IMG/VR virus record: IMGVR_UViG_3300025137_000014 | Coordinates: 62,001-126,000 of that record | From: a virus | DNA length: 64,000 bases | Direction: 5' to 3' (one strand) | Notes under the pieces: generated by a model | Seen by the model: only the letters and a program-made list of their open reading frames with translations | Told to the model about the DNA's origin: nothing | The model's database searches: none | Translations under genes and position numbers: made by a program | Shown: positions 57,926-64,000 of the stretch, piece after piece | How positions within the stretch are numbered: the first letter of the stretch is position 1 | Layout of the letters: each line of letters opens with the position of its first letter

Positions 57926-58408
57926 ATGGCAGAAAAAATACCATTAAAAGAAATTCTCGGTGCAATGGATCGCCGTGACTTTAATTGGTATTCGAATCTT
58001 GATGATGAGAAAAAGAAACAATTTTCAAGTTGGCTATTTCTCAGATATGCAAGTAGTGCCAAAGGCAAGGACAAGGAAGAAGTTCTATTAAACACAAACG
58101 AATTTGTAAACAAGTATTATAAAGATTTATATAAACATGAAGATTTGATGTGGAAGCTATTCTGCTTAACATCTACAGGTAAAAACCAGTTTCATGAATA
58201 TATAAAACCACCAAACTCACGTATCAAAACAGATACAATATCGCAGTTTATATCACAAACATATCCTCATATGAAAGGTGATGAAGTTGATTTGTTCAGA
58301 CAGTTAAATTCTGATGAAGATATCAAACAAATGGCAAGAGATACCGGAATGACTGATAAAGAGTTTGATGAAATTTTTGGTAAAACGAAAAAAAGGAAAA
58401 AGAAATGA
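57926..58408 (+). CDS. Hypothetical replication-region protein
   Basis: A 160-residue, helical, charged protein: LKEILGAMDRRDFNWYSNLDDEKKKQFSSWLFLRYASSAKG, LYKHEDLMWKLFCLTSTGKNQFHEYIKPP and a Lys-rich end KTKKRKKK. I recall similar proteins in marine T4-like phages near the replication genes; possibly a clamp-loader-type or accessory factor, but I cannot support this. Strong RBS AAGGAGTAAAC. Overlaps the next gene by 4 bases. Confidence 0.75.
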   Translation: MAEKIPLKEILGAMDRRDFNWYSNLDDEKKKQFSSWLFLRYASSAKGKDKEEVLLNTNEFVNKYYKDLYKHEDLMWKLFCLTSTGKNQFHEYIKPPNSRIKTDTISQFISQTYPHMKGDEVDLFRQLNSDEDIKQMARDTGMTDKEFDEIFGKTKKRKKK

Positions 58409-58635
58409 CAAATGACGAACTAGTAACAACAATTAAAATACTCGTAAGTGAAATCGAGGTACAAAAATTAAGAATTCAACCACATGACACTGGTCACATA
58501 CATACTACTATCGGCGTATTAGAGGATAGAGTAGAAGAACTTTTAAATGAAGTTAAGACAGGTGTTAATATGTTTTCTTCATCTACCTATGTAGGTGTAG
58601 AAAATGGAAAATACGTAGGCGTTAAAGATGTTTAG
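58405..58635 (+). CDS. Hypothetical small protein
   Basis: A 76-residue protein with a coiled helical first half (DELVTTIKILVSEIEVQKLRIQPHDTGHIHTTIGVLEDRVEELLNEVKTGVN) and a short Gly/Val/Tyr end. It begins in the ATGA overlap with the preceding gene and ends 14 bases before the tRNA gene. No family recognised. Confidence 0.7.
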   Translation: MTNDELVTTIKILVSEIEVQKLRIQPHDTGHIHTTIGVLEDRVEELLNEVKTGVNMFSSSTYVGVENGKYVGVKDV

Positions 58636-58649
58636 TGGTTGAGATAAAC

Positions 58650-58726
58650 GGACCCGTAGTTCAGCTGGATAGAACGCTTGTCTACGAAACAAGAGGTCAG
58701 AGGTTCGAATCCTCTCGGGTCCGCCA
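58650..58726 (+). tRNA. tRNA-Arg (anticodon ACG)
   Basis: A full cloverleaf, 77 bases with encoded CCA. Acceptor GGACCCG/CGGGTCC, D-arm GTTC/GAAC, anticodon arm CTTGT-CTACGAA-ACAAG (anticodon ACG), T-arm AGAGG-TTCGAAT-CCTCT, and discriminator G. After host A34-to-inosine editing it reads CGT, CGC and CGA; CGT is the arginine codon most common in the structural genes here. It is the only tRNA gene in the window. Confidence 0.97.
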
Positions 58727-58739
58727 GAAAGAGAAATTA

Positions 58740-59411
58740 ATGTTTGAATGTAAATTTTGCAATAAAAGTTTTAAAAGAGAAAAGACTCTTATTGCCCATA
58801 TGTGTGAACAAAAAAGAAGATTTACAAACAAAGATTCTAAATATGTAAGATTAGGTTTTCTTGCATATAATCGTTTTTATGAAATATCTCAAAGAGGAAC
58901 AAAGCAAAGGACATATGAAGACTTTTCTAAAAGTAACTATTATACTGCATTTACAAAGTTTGGTAAATATATTATAGAAGTAAATGCTATAGACCCAGAA
59001 AAGTTTATAGATTTTGTTATAACAGGTGGTATAAAGCTAGACAAATGGTGTTCTGATACTGTATATGAAACTTATATCAGAGAACTAAATAAGAAAGAGA
59101 CAGCCGAACGTGCAGTCGAAAGAGGCATCTTATTGATGCAACAATGGGGAATGGAAAATGATAGACCGTTTAATGTATTCTTTAGGGAGATTAGTAAGCC
59201 ACGTGCTATACATTGGATCAAATCCGGACGCATTAGCCCTTGGATTATTTTTAATTCTATGTCTGGTACTGAACTTTTAAATAGTTTCAATGACCATGAA
59301 TTGAATTTGATTAATGAGTATCTTGAACCTACGTTCTGGACAAGAAAGTTTGAAGTTAGAAACGATGATGTTAAATTTGTAAAAAACATTTTAGAAAAGG
59401 CAGGAATATAA
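58740..59411 (+). CDS. C2H2-like zinc-finger protein
   Basis: A 223-residue protein whose first residues form a zinc-finger-like site: FECKFCNKSFKREKTLIAHMCEQ (residues 2-24), with C-x2-C and an H-x-C pair. A helical remainder follows (YETYIRELNKKETAERAVERGILLMQQ). The ATG at 58740 is taken because a longer frame would run through the tRNA gene. RBS AGAGAAATTA. Function unknown; DNA-binding is plausible. Confidence 0.75.
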   Translation: MFECKFCNKSFKREKTLIAHMCEQKRRFTNKDSKYVRLGFLAYNRFYEISQRGTKQRTYEDFSKSNYYTAFTKFGKYIIEVNAIDPEKFIDFVITGGIKLDKWCSDTVYETYIRELNKKETAERAVERGILLMQQWGMENDRPFNVFFREISKPRAIHWIKSGRISPWIIFNSMSGTELLNSFNDHELNLINEYLEPTFWTRKFEVRNDDVKFVKNILEKAGI

Positions 59412-59611
59412 TGGCAACTAAGAAAGTATCAAAAGCTACGTCAAGAGTAGTAGAAATACAAGAAGACCCAAATACAAAGGAATGTTATTTTGTATTACCA
59501 CAAGATGTTATAAGAAGCCTAGGTTGGAGTGATGAAGATGAATTAGAATGGGTTGAAAATTCTGATAAAAGCTGGTCACTAAGAAAAGTAGATGATAAAA
59601 ATGACAAGTAA
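59411..59611 (+). CDS. Small AbrB/MazE-like protein
   Basis: A 66-residue protein: RVVEIQEDPNTKECYFVLPQDVIRSLGWSDEDELEWVENSDKSWSLRK. The pattern (LPxDVIxxLGWxxxDELEW) is like the swapped-hairpin AbrB fold of antitoxins and transition regulators. It shares its first base with the preceding stop. No toxin partner is visible, so it may be a regulator or a relic. Confidence 0.65.
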   Translation: MATKKVSKATSRVVEIQEDPNTKECYFVLPQDVIRSLGWSDEDELEWVENSDKSWSLRKVDDKNDK

Positions 59612-60146
59612 AGAAAAAGAAAAATATATCTATGAAAGCCCAGACGGAGGTAAAACTGTGACTAGAAGAAAGTTTGGAAGTATGGAAAAAGAACTATTAG
59701 AAGAATATAATGAAATTCAGTCCTGGAAAAAAGATGAATTAGAAAAAGAACGAAAAGATGAAGATTTCGTAACACTAGATTTAGGTACTGCTAATTTAAC
59801 TACTATAACAACAACTAACAATACAACAGATACAATGGATGTATCAGGTAATTACACATATACAGCAGGCTCACTGTCACCGTCTAGTTTAACTTTAGGT
59901 GGAAGTGGATATACTTTTGAAGATGTAGATCCCGACATACAAGTTACGGTCAATGGCAAAGAAAGAAGTATGAGTAAAGTGATTGAACAGGTAGATGATA
60001 TCTCAAAAAGATTAAAAGTTTTAGAAAAGCCTGATGAAAAGACTTTAGAAAAATATAAAGTACTTGCAGATATATATGAGCAATATAAAGTTGCTGATGC
60101 ATTCTTAAACTCACCGGGTCCGGAGGACGAAGATGAAGAACATTAA
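59601..60146 (+). CDS. Hypothetical protein
   Basis: A 181-residue protein: N-terminal charged part (MTSKEKEKYIYESPDGGKTVTRRKFGSMEKELLEEYNEIQSW), a Thr/Asn/Ser-rich middle (TTITTTNNTTDTMDVSGNYTYTAGSLSPSSLTLGG) and a coiled end (SKVIEQVDDISKRLKVLEKPDEKTLEKYK). An in-frame ATG at 59592 is also possible. It overlaps neighbours by 11 and 14 bases. The repeat-rich centre suggests a linker; function unknown. Confidence 0.65.
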   Translation: MTSKEKEKYIYESPDGGKTVTRRKFGSMEKELLEEYNEIQSWKKDELEKERKDEDFVTLDLGTANLTTITTTNNTTDTMDVSGNYTYTAGSLSPSSLTLGGSGYTFEDVDPDIQVTVNGKERSMSKVIEQVDDISKRLKVLEKPDEKTLEKYKVLADIYEQYKVADAFLNSPGPEDEDEEH

Positions 60147-60633
60147 TTATGATTGGGCAAAAGTAGAAAAATCTGTTCAACACATTGCAATGCAAATGTA
60201 TGAAAGTGGATGGAGACCAGATTATATAGTTGGTATAACTAGAGGTGGATTAGTACCAGCAGTTATGCTATCTCATATGACTAACATTCCAATGCATACA
60301 CTCTCAATACAACTTGGCGCAGAAGGTCTTGAAGAAAACACGGAAAGCAACTGTTGGATGGCAGAAGATGCCTTTGGTTACAAAGATAAGCGAAAAAATA
60401 TATTAGTTATTGATGATATTAATCGTGGTGGCGATGCTCTTGCATGGCTTATGAATGATTGGAAAGCAGGTTGTTTACCCAATGATACGTTAAGTTGGGA
60501 AAGTATATGGCATAATAATGTAAAATTTGCATCACTTATTATGGATCCAAATTCTATTGTAGATACTGATTACTATTGTGAGGAACTATATTCAGAGGAT
60601 GAAAACTGGGTAACATTTCCGTGGGAAAAATGA
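60133..60633 (+). CDS. Phosphoribosyltransferase-like protein
   Basis: A 166-residue type I phosphoribosyltransferase fold: DYIVGITRGGLVPAVMLSHMTNIPMHTL (about residues 28-55) and the PRPP motif NILVIDDINRGGDALA (about 89-105; VIDD-I-N-R-GG-D in place of the usual VDDI-D-T-G). Such enzymes join purine or pyrimidine bases to PRPP. Possible role: nucleotide salvage from degraded host DNA. It overlaps the previous gene by 14 bases. Confidence 0.8.
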   Translation: MKNINYDWAKVEKSVQHIAMQMYESGWRPDYIVGITRGGLVPAVMLSHMTNIPMHTLSIQLGAEGLEENTESNCWMAEDAFGYKDKRKNILVIDDINRGGDALAWLMNDWKAGCLPNDTLSWESIWHNNVKFASLIMDPNSIVDTDYYCEELYSEDENWVTFPWEK

Positions 60634-61418
60634 AACACATTATTCCATTACAACTTGAACAAGAAACACATTTATTAGAATATTATGCTGGAACATATGG
60701 AGATTATGTTTCTGGTATTATATCTTATTCTATAGAAGATTTTTATGACAACTATTCTACTATGCCTGATGGTGATAGATATTGGGAAGTGGACGATGCT
60801 ATTGTAAGAAGAAATAGATATGCTTTAGGTCTTAGAGGCGGCGGCTACGAACATGTAGAGAATTATACGGACTTCATGTTGTCTCATAAAATATGGTTAG
60901 AATTTCAGCCTCACTATGATAATATGCAACCAAAAAAAGTATTGTTTAATACGCACCCAAGAATTGGATTTGCTGATGATGATACTATAATTTATAGAAC
61001 AATTACAAATAAATTTAAAAATACTAAAACAAAATTCTTAGCAATACCATTAGAGTTTAATGCTATATTTAAAGTTGCATGTAATGAATATTATACTAGT
61101 AGAATACATGACTCAGATATAGATTTAACAACATTTATCGGCATATTTAATTCCCATGTAGATAAACAAAAAGGTGCATTAAAGTACATACCAAAAGAAC
61201 AACTTTTTGTTATAGAGGATATAGATAATTTATCTGCAAAAGATATAGCATGTTACGGTGACGTAAATAGAGAAAAATTTGAAGAATACAAATCTAATTA
61301 TAATATAGAAAAAATGGATTTGTTAAATTATCACATGCAACGGCTTATGAAGTTTTGTGAGTTTACTAATCCAGAGATAACAAAAAAAATGAAAGACTAC
61401 GTTAATTCATCAATATAA
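60630..61418 (+). CDS. Hypothetical protein, 262 residues
   Basis: From ATG 60630 the product begins MKHIIPLQLEQETHLLEYYAGTYGDYVSGIISYSIEDFYDN. I see no catalytic motif. The middle part (KKVLFNTHPRIGFADDDTIIYRTITNKFKNTKTKFLAIPLEFNAIFK) resembles alternating alpha/beta strands. It overlaps the PRTase gene by 4 bases and converges with the leftward cassette, overlapping its last gene by 22 bases. Confidence 0.7.
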   Translation: MKHIIPLQLEQETHLLEYYAGTYGDYVSGIISYSIEDFYDNYSTMPDGDRYWEVDDAIVRRNRYALGLRGGGYEHVENYTDFMLSHKIWLEFQPHYDNMQPKKVLFNTHPRIGFADDDTIIYRTITNKFKNTKTKFLAIPLEFNAIFKVACNEYYTSRIHDSDIDLTTFIGIFNSHVDKQKGALKYIPKEQLFVIEDIDNLSAKDIACYGDVNREKFEEYKSNYNIEKMDLLNYHMQRLMKFCEFTNPEITKKMKDYVNSSI

Positions 61419-62419
61419 TTAGCAAGTATCTTTCTATCTACATACGGTCTTATATTGTGTGTTTGAAAATCTGAAATCTTATAGTCTATTTCTTGTATAT
61501 TTAAATTATCAAATTTAAACTGTTTAACATAATCAGAAAATCCAATATATTCATTATCGTACTTTCCATATAGATAATCTACTTTAATATGTGGATAAGC
61601 ACCTAAGTGTCTATATGGATCTAATATTTTATTCTCAATATCTAATTTTTTAAAACCCCAACATTTAATCATATGCATCATTGCTACGTTCATCATGTCT
61701 AGCTTTTGTTCTTCAAGGTGTGACGGTCTGTTAAACCATTTGAAATAAGATTTAATCCAAGGGGAATGATCCCAAGAATAAGTTGATTGTCCACCTGTAG
61801 TTAATACATTTGTTACGATATCACTTAGATGGAATGCTACACTTAATGCACTACCGGCATGTTTAGAATCTGCATATATTATTACATGTTTATATTTTTT
61901 CTTAATATATTCTCTTATCTGATTGCACATTTTTTCTTGTGTATCATTCTGTTTGCTTACACCTAATACCATTGCACTAGGGTATAAAGACTCAGGATAT
62001 CTTAATGGGTCTTCATTTACAATTAACAAATCAGTATCTAAGTTTACAATTTTTTCACTTACATTTGTTAGTGAACTTGTCAGTCTACCCTCATGCCCTG
62101 CATAACTTGTAAAGTGAATTATTAGTTTGTCAAAATCTTTATCTGTCTTTTTCCAACACATAGTATAATCTTCACTGACATTTTCAAACTTATCAGTATC
62201 ATATTGATATACTATATCGGAATAAACATCCCAACTACCTGTTTTTGTTTTTTGTGTGTAAGTATCTACAACATCTTTTTTGTAGATTTTGGTGAAGATA
62301 TCGCTACTTTTTATATTGCGTAAGTCAACATACTTATTGTATACTAGCTTTTCATGTAAAAAGTATAAGTCAATTTCATCGTTTAAGTCTATATCTAAAT
62401 CGAGTAGTTTAATTTTCAT
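61397..62419 (-). CDS. Possible alpha/beta-hydrolase-like protein
   Basis: A 340-residue protein with an alpha/beta pattern. KLIIHFTSYAGHEGR (about residues 97-111) could be the strand before an oxyanion loop, and HVIIYADSKHAGSALSVAFHL (about 178-198) has the place and shape of a nucleophile elbow; the usual G-x-S-x-G is D-S-K-x-A-G instead. Last gene of the radical SAM-ACP cassette: its ATG shares a base with the ACP stop, so translation is coupled. It could be a thioesterase, acyltransferase or esterase acting on the ACP-bound product; this is inference. Confidence 0.6.
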   Translation of the reverse strand: MKIKLLDLDIDLNDEIDLYFLHEKLVYNKYVDLRNIKSSDIFTKIYKKDVVDTYTQKTKTGSWDVYSDIVYQYDTDKFENVSEDYTMCWKKTDKDFDKLIIHFTSYAGHEGRLTSSLTNVSEKIVNLDTDLLIVNEDPLRYPESLYPSAMVLGVSKQNDTQEKMCNQIREYIKKKYKHVIIYADSKHAGSALSVAFHLSDIVTNVLTTGGQSTYSWDHSPWIKSYFKWFNRPSHLEEQKLDMMNVAMMHMIKCWGFKKLDIENKILDPYRHLGAYPHIKVDYLYGKYDNEYIGFSDYVKQFKFDNLNIQEIDYKISDFQTHNIRPYVDRKILANYIDELT

Positions 62420-62655
62420 TAATCGTACTCCGCTAGATACTCCACTAAATCTTTAACGTTTTTAATTTCGTCTAGTCTTTGGTTGTCTAATTCGATATCT
62501 AAATCATCTTCTAGTGAAACTAGAATTTCAATACTATCTAAAGAATCTACACCAATGTCTGTAAATGGTTTACCCGATTCAATAAATGCATCAGTTAGTT
62601 CAACCTCTGCCCTATCAAGTGTAATTGCCTTTAGTGCTTCTAATGTTCTACTCAT
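62419..62655 (-). CDS. Acyl carrier protein
   Basis: A 78-residue acidic four-helix protein with the phosphopantetheine site DSL at 37-39 (Ser38) in FTDIGVDSLDSIEILVSLEDDLDIEL, followed by the usual Glu/Asp-rich helix. It starts one base after the radical SAM stop (TAA-A-ATG) and ends overlapping the next ATG, so the three genes form one unit. An in-frame ATG far upstream would lie inside the radical SAM gene and is rejected. ACPs carry acyl or aminoacyl groups on a thiol arm; a host phosphopantetheinyl transferase would be needed. Confidence 0.93.
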   Translation of the reverse strand: MSRTLEALKAITLDRAEVELTDAFIESGKPFTDIGVDSLDSIEILVSLEDDLDIELDNQRLDEIKNVKDLVEYLAEYD

Positions 62656-62656
62656 T

Positions 62657-63595
62657 TTAATAGCCGCCTTCGTTCTCTTTTGTGTGTTCATAAAATGGTG
62701 CAAGTTTGAAGTTTTCTGTAATACGTCCTCTTCTTTTGCTACCTGGGTCTGGAATACCACCATCATTGTCAGTATCCCAATTAGTTATTTTTACCCATCT
62801 TCCTCTATTTAGAAGTTTGTTTCCTTCCTTCAGTGGGAATAGAATAGTGTTCTTTTCATTAAACTTATTGTAGTAAGGTACACCGTGAAAGCTCCAAATA
62901 TAGTCCTCTGAGACATTAAACTGGTCTGCACATAGTTTCACTAGTCCTTGTAGTTTAATGTTACCGTCTGTGTCTTTCTGATATCTACCTAGTTGGCCAA
63001 CGTTTTTAATTCTCATCATTACGTTGTTTATTTTTTCTTTTTCTATAAGTTCTTTTAGTCTTGCTGGTGCTTCATAGTTAATCTCTGGAATAATAATAGT
63101 ACCAGTATTTAAATTCATTTTTCTATCTACAATATTACGAAGTGCTTTTAGTTTTTTCTTTGAACAACGCATTTCGTCTATTTGTTCATACCAATCATCG
63201 TTGTCTACGCCATTCATACTTAAAGTTACACTACGTAAGCCTGCTTCAATTAAAGTATTTAAATATTTGGCATGTGACAATCTTAAACCATTTGTTACTA
63301 AAGTACAACTATGTTTTCTTCCGTTGGTACGTCCACGCTCATAGACTGCACGAATAAAATTTGCACAGTTAGGAGACATTGTAGGCTCTGCACCAATAAT
63401 ACGGACAAATGCACGACCACCAAGCCTATCCATGAAATCTTTGAATTTATCTAAATCCATATCAGGTGGTTCTCTGTTAGGTATATAACAGTTTTTACAG
63501 GTCATATTGCATTTATGTGTAATATCTGCACATATGTCTACAAACGTATTATCTTCTGGTTCTGAAATATCATAATTAAAGAGTTTATGAAGCAT
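62657..63595 (-). CDS. Radical SAM protein
   Basis: From ATG 63595 (RBS TTAAGG) the protein has 312 residues. The cluster motif is CNMTCKNCY (CxxxCxxC) near residue 27-34 and a GAEPT motif (in place of GGEP) near 66-70. The C-terminal part (FNEKNTILFPLKEGNKLLNRGRWVKITNWDTDNDGG) has no SPASM cysteines visible. The longer frame from 63631 begins just 2 bases from a late octamer (63640-63633), so 63595 is the better start. It heads the cassette with ACP and hydrolase-like genes. Confidence 0.88.
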   Translation of the reverse strand: MLHKLFNYDISEPEDNTFVDICADITHKCNMTCKNCYIPNREPPDMDLDKFKDFMDRLGGRAFVRIIGAEPTMSPNCANFIRAVYERGRTNGRKHSCTLVTNGLRLSHAKYLNTLIEAGLRSVTLSMNGVDNDDWYEQIDEMRCSKKKLKALRNIVDRKMNLNTGTIIIPEINYEAPARLKELIEKEKINNVMMRIKNVGQLGRYQKDTDGNIKLQGLVKLCADQFNVSEDYIWSFHGVPYYNKFNEKNTILFPLKEGNKLLNRGRWVKITNWDTDNDGGIPDPGSKRRGRITENFKLAPFYEHTKENEGGY

Positions 63596-63632
63596 ATAGT
63601 TTTGTACCTTAATAAATATGTTTATGTACATC

Positions 63633-63640
63633 TATTTATC
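63633..63640 (-). promoter_or_regulatory. Late promoter GATAAATA (leftward)
   Basis: GATAAATA on the minus strand, 37 bases before the radical SAM start at 63595. It places the cassette in the late class, expressed with virion genes. Confidence 0.7.
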
Positions 63641-63658
63641 GTCTCAGGAAACACAACA

Positions 63659-64000
63659 ATGTTAAATCATTTATACAAGTTTAACTATAAAATTGATAAA
63701 GACCAACTCAGAAAAGAACACAAACTAATGCAAGAAAGTGAAGAAACTTCCTTACATACAGTTAATACTGAGTTATTAGAGACAGTTAATGCAGGTAGAA
63801 ATACTGGCGAAGATATATTCCCTACGTATCATGATTTAAAAGATAAGGACCAATGGGATGATATGGATACTTTAAAAATAAGAGCATTTAAGGAGTATCA
63901 ATACCAAGATAATTATCCAGAAATGAAAAGATTGACTAATGACTTTGCTAATATATTAGATAGTAAAGACATAACACCATTCTTTGTATTACAAGAGCAA
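63659..64000 (+). CDS. Unknown protein, N-terminal part (runs off window)
   Basis: An open frame of 114 codons from ATG 63659 to the window end (RBS CAGGAAAC). It begins MLNHLYKFNYKIDKDQLRKEHKLMQ and includes NTGEDIFPTYHDLKDKDQWDDMDTLK. Helical and acidic; no motif recognised. It faces the radical SAM cassette across a short intergenic stretch that holds the leftward late octamer. Confidence 0.7.
   Translation, partial: MLNHLYKFNYKIDKDQLRKEHKLMQESEETSLHTVNTELLETVNAGRNTGEDIFPTYHDLKDKDQWDDMDTLKIRAFKEYQYQDNYPEMKRLTNDFANILDSKDITPFFVLQEQ

Noticed and set aside
58635-58739. N-terminal extension of the zinc-finger gene through the tRNA
   Set aside because: The extension consists of the translated tRNA-Arg gene; the ATG at 58740 begins the zinc-finger motif directly.
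62656-62766. Longer acyl carrier protein start
   Set aside because: It would run through the end of the radical SAM gene in another frame, and the family start MSRTLEALKAITLD lies at 62655.
1-64000. Lysogeny, transposon or photosynthesis genes
   Set aside because: No integrase, repressor-operator block, transposase, terminal inverted repeats, or psbA/psbD-like frames were found.

Overview
This window is a low-GC (roughly one third G+C by eye) stretch of a T4-like myovirus (tailed dsDNA phage). It carries T4-type virion, packaging, recombination and nucleotide genes: gp46/47, portal gp20, gp21, gp22, gp23, sheath gp18, tube gp19, gp4, gp16, gp17, gp32, UvsX, UvsW and NrdA/NrdB. Many of the small proteins look like those of marine T4-like phages, and no photosynthesis genes are seen. 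A marine heterotroph host such as a SAR11-type alphaproteobacterium fits better than a cyanobacterium, but the host is an inference. No integrase, CRISPR array or IS element was found.

Layout. 1-4340: end of gp47, an SDR gene wedged before gp46, small accessory genes and a candidate small RNA between a sigma70-type promoter and two terminators. 4332-6614 (minus): PD-(D/E)XK-like nuclease, a 690-base non-coding stretch with many hairpins, and hub gene gp26, whose reading frame continues into a gp51-like frame through a textbook -1 frameshift signal. 6723-20687 (plus): tape-measure-like protein, portal, prohead core, protease, scaffold, major capsid and three fibre-like proteins. 20735-24286 (minus): unknown protein, Nudix hydrolase and two virion proteins. 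24352-44091 (plus): PhyH-type dioxygenase, neck protein, radical SAM protein, dNMP kinase, sheath, tube, gp4, gp16, amidinotransferase, second dioxygenase, gp17 and unknown structural genes. 44292-61418 (plus): gp32, UvsX, QueD-like, NrdA, NrdB, methyltransferase, small genes, HNH protein, AAA ATPase, MIP18-like protein, UvsW, tRNA-Arg(ACG), zinc-finger protein and phosphoribosyltransferase. 61397-63595 (minus): radical SAM protein, acyl carrier protein and a possible alpha/beta hydrolase. A partial plus-strand gene begins at 63659.

Regulation. Virion genes are preceded by an octamer GATAAATA or TATAAATA, matching the T4 late promoter recognised by the gp55 sigma factor. The octamer often overlaps the stop codon of the preceding gene. 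Replication and accessory genes instead have TTGACA/TATAAT-type promoters. Most late units end in strong intrinsic terminators.

Most notable points: (1) the gp26-gp51 -1 frameshift signal; (2) a candidate minus-strand structured RNA at 5078-5461 with two GNRA-capped hairpins; (3) a possible anti-Shine-Dalgarno small RNA at 3209-3320; (4) a late-expressed radical SAM/ACP/hydrolase-like cassette; (5) apparent complete absence of GCAGC/GCTGC while GCGGC/GCCGC are abundant. All functional calls come from reading the sequence; no database search was run.
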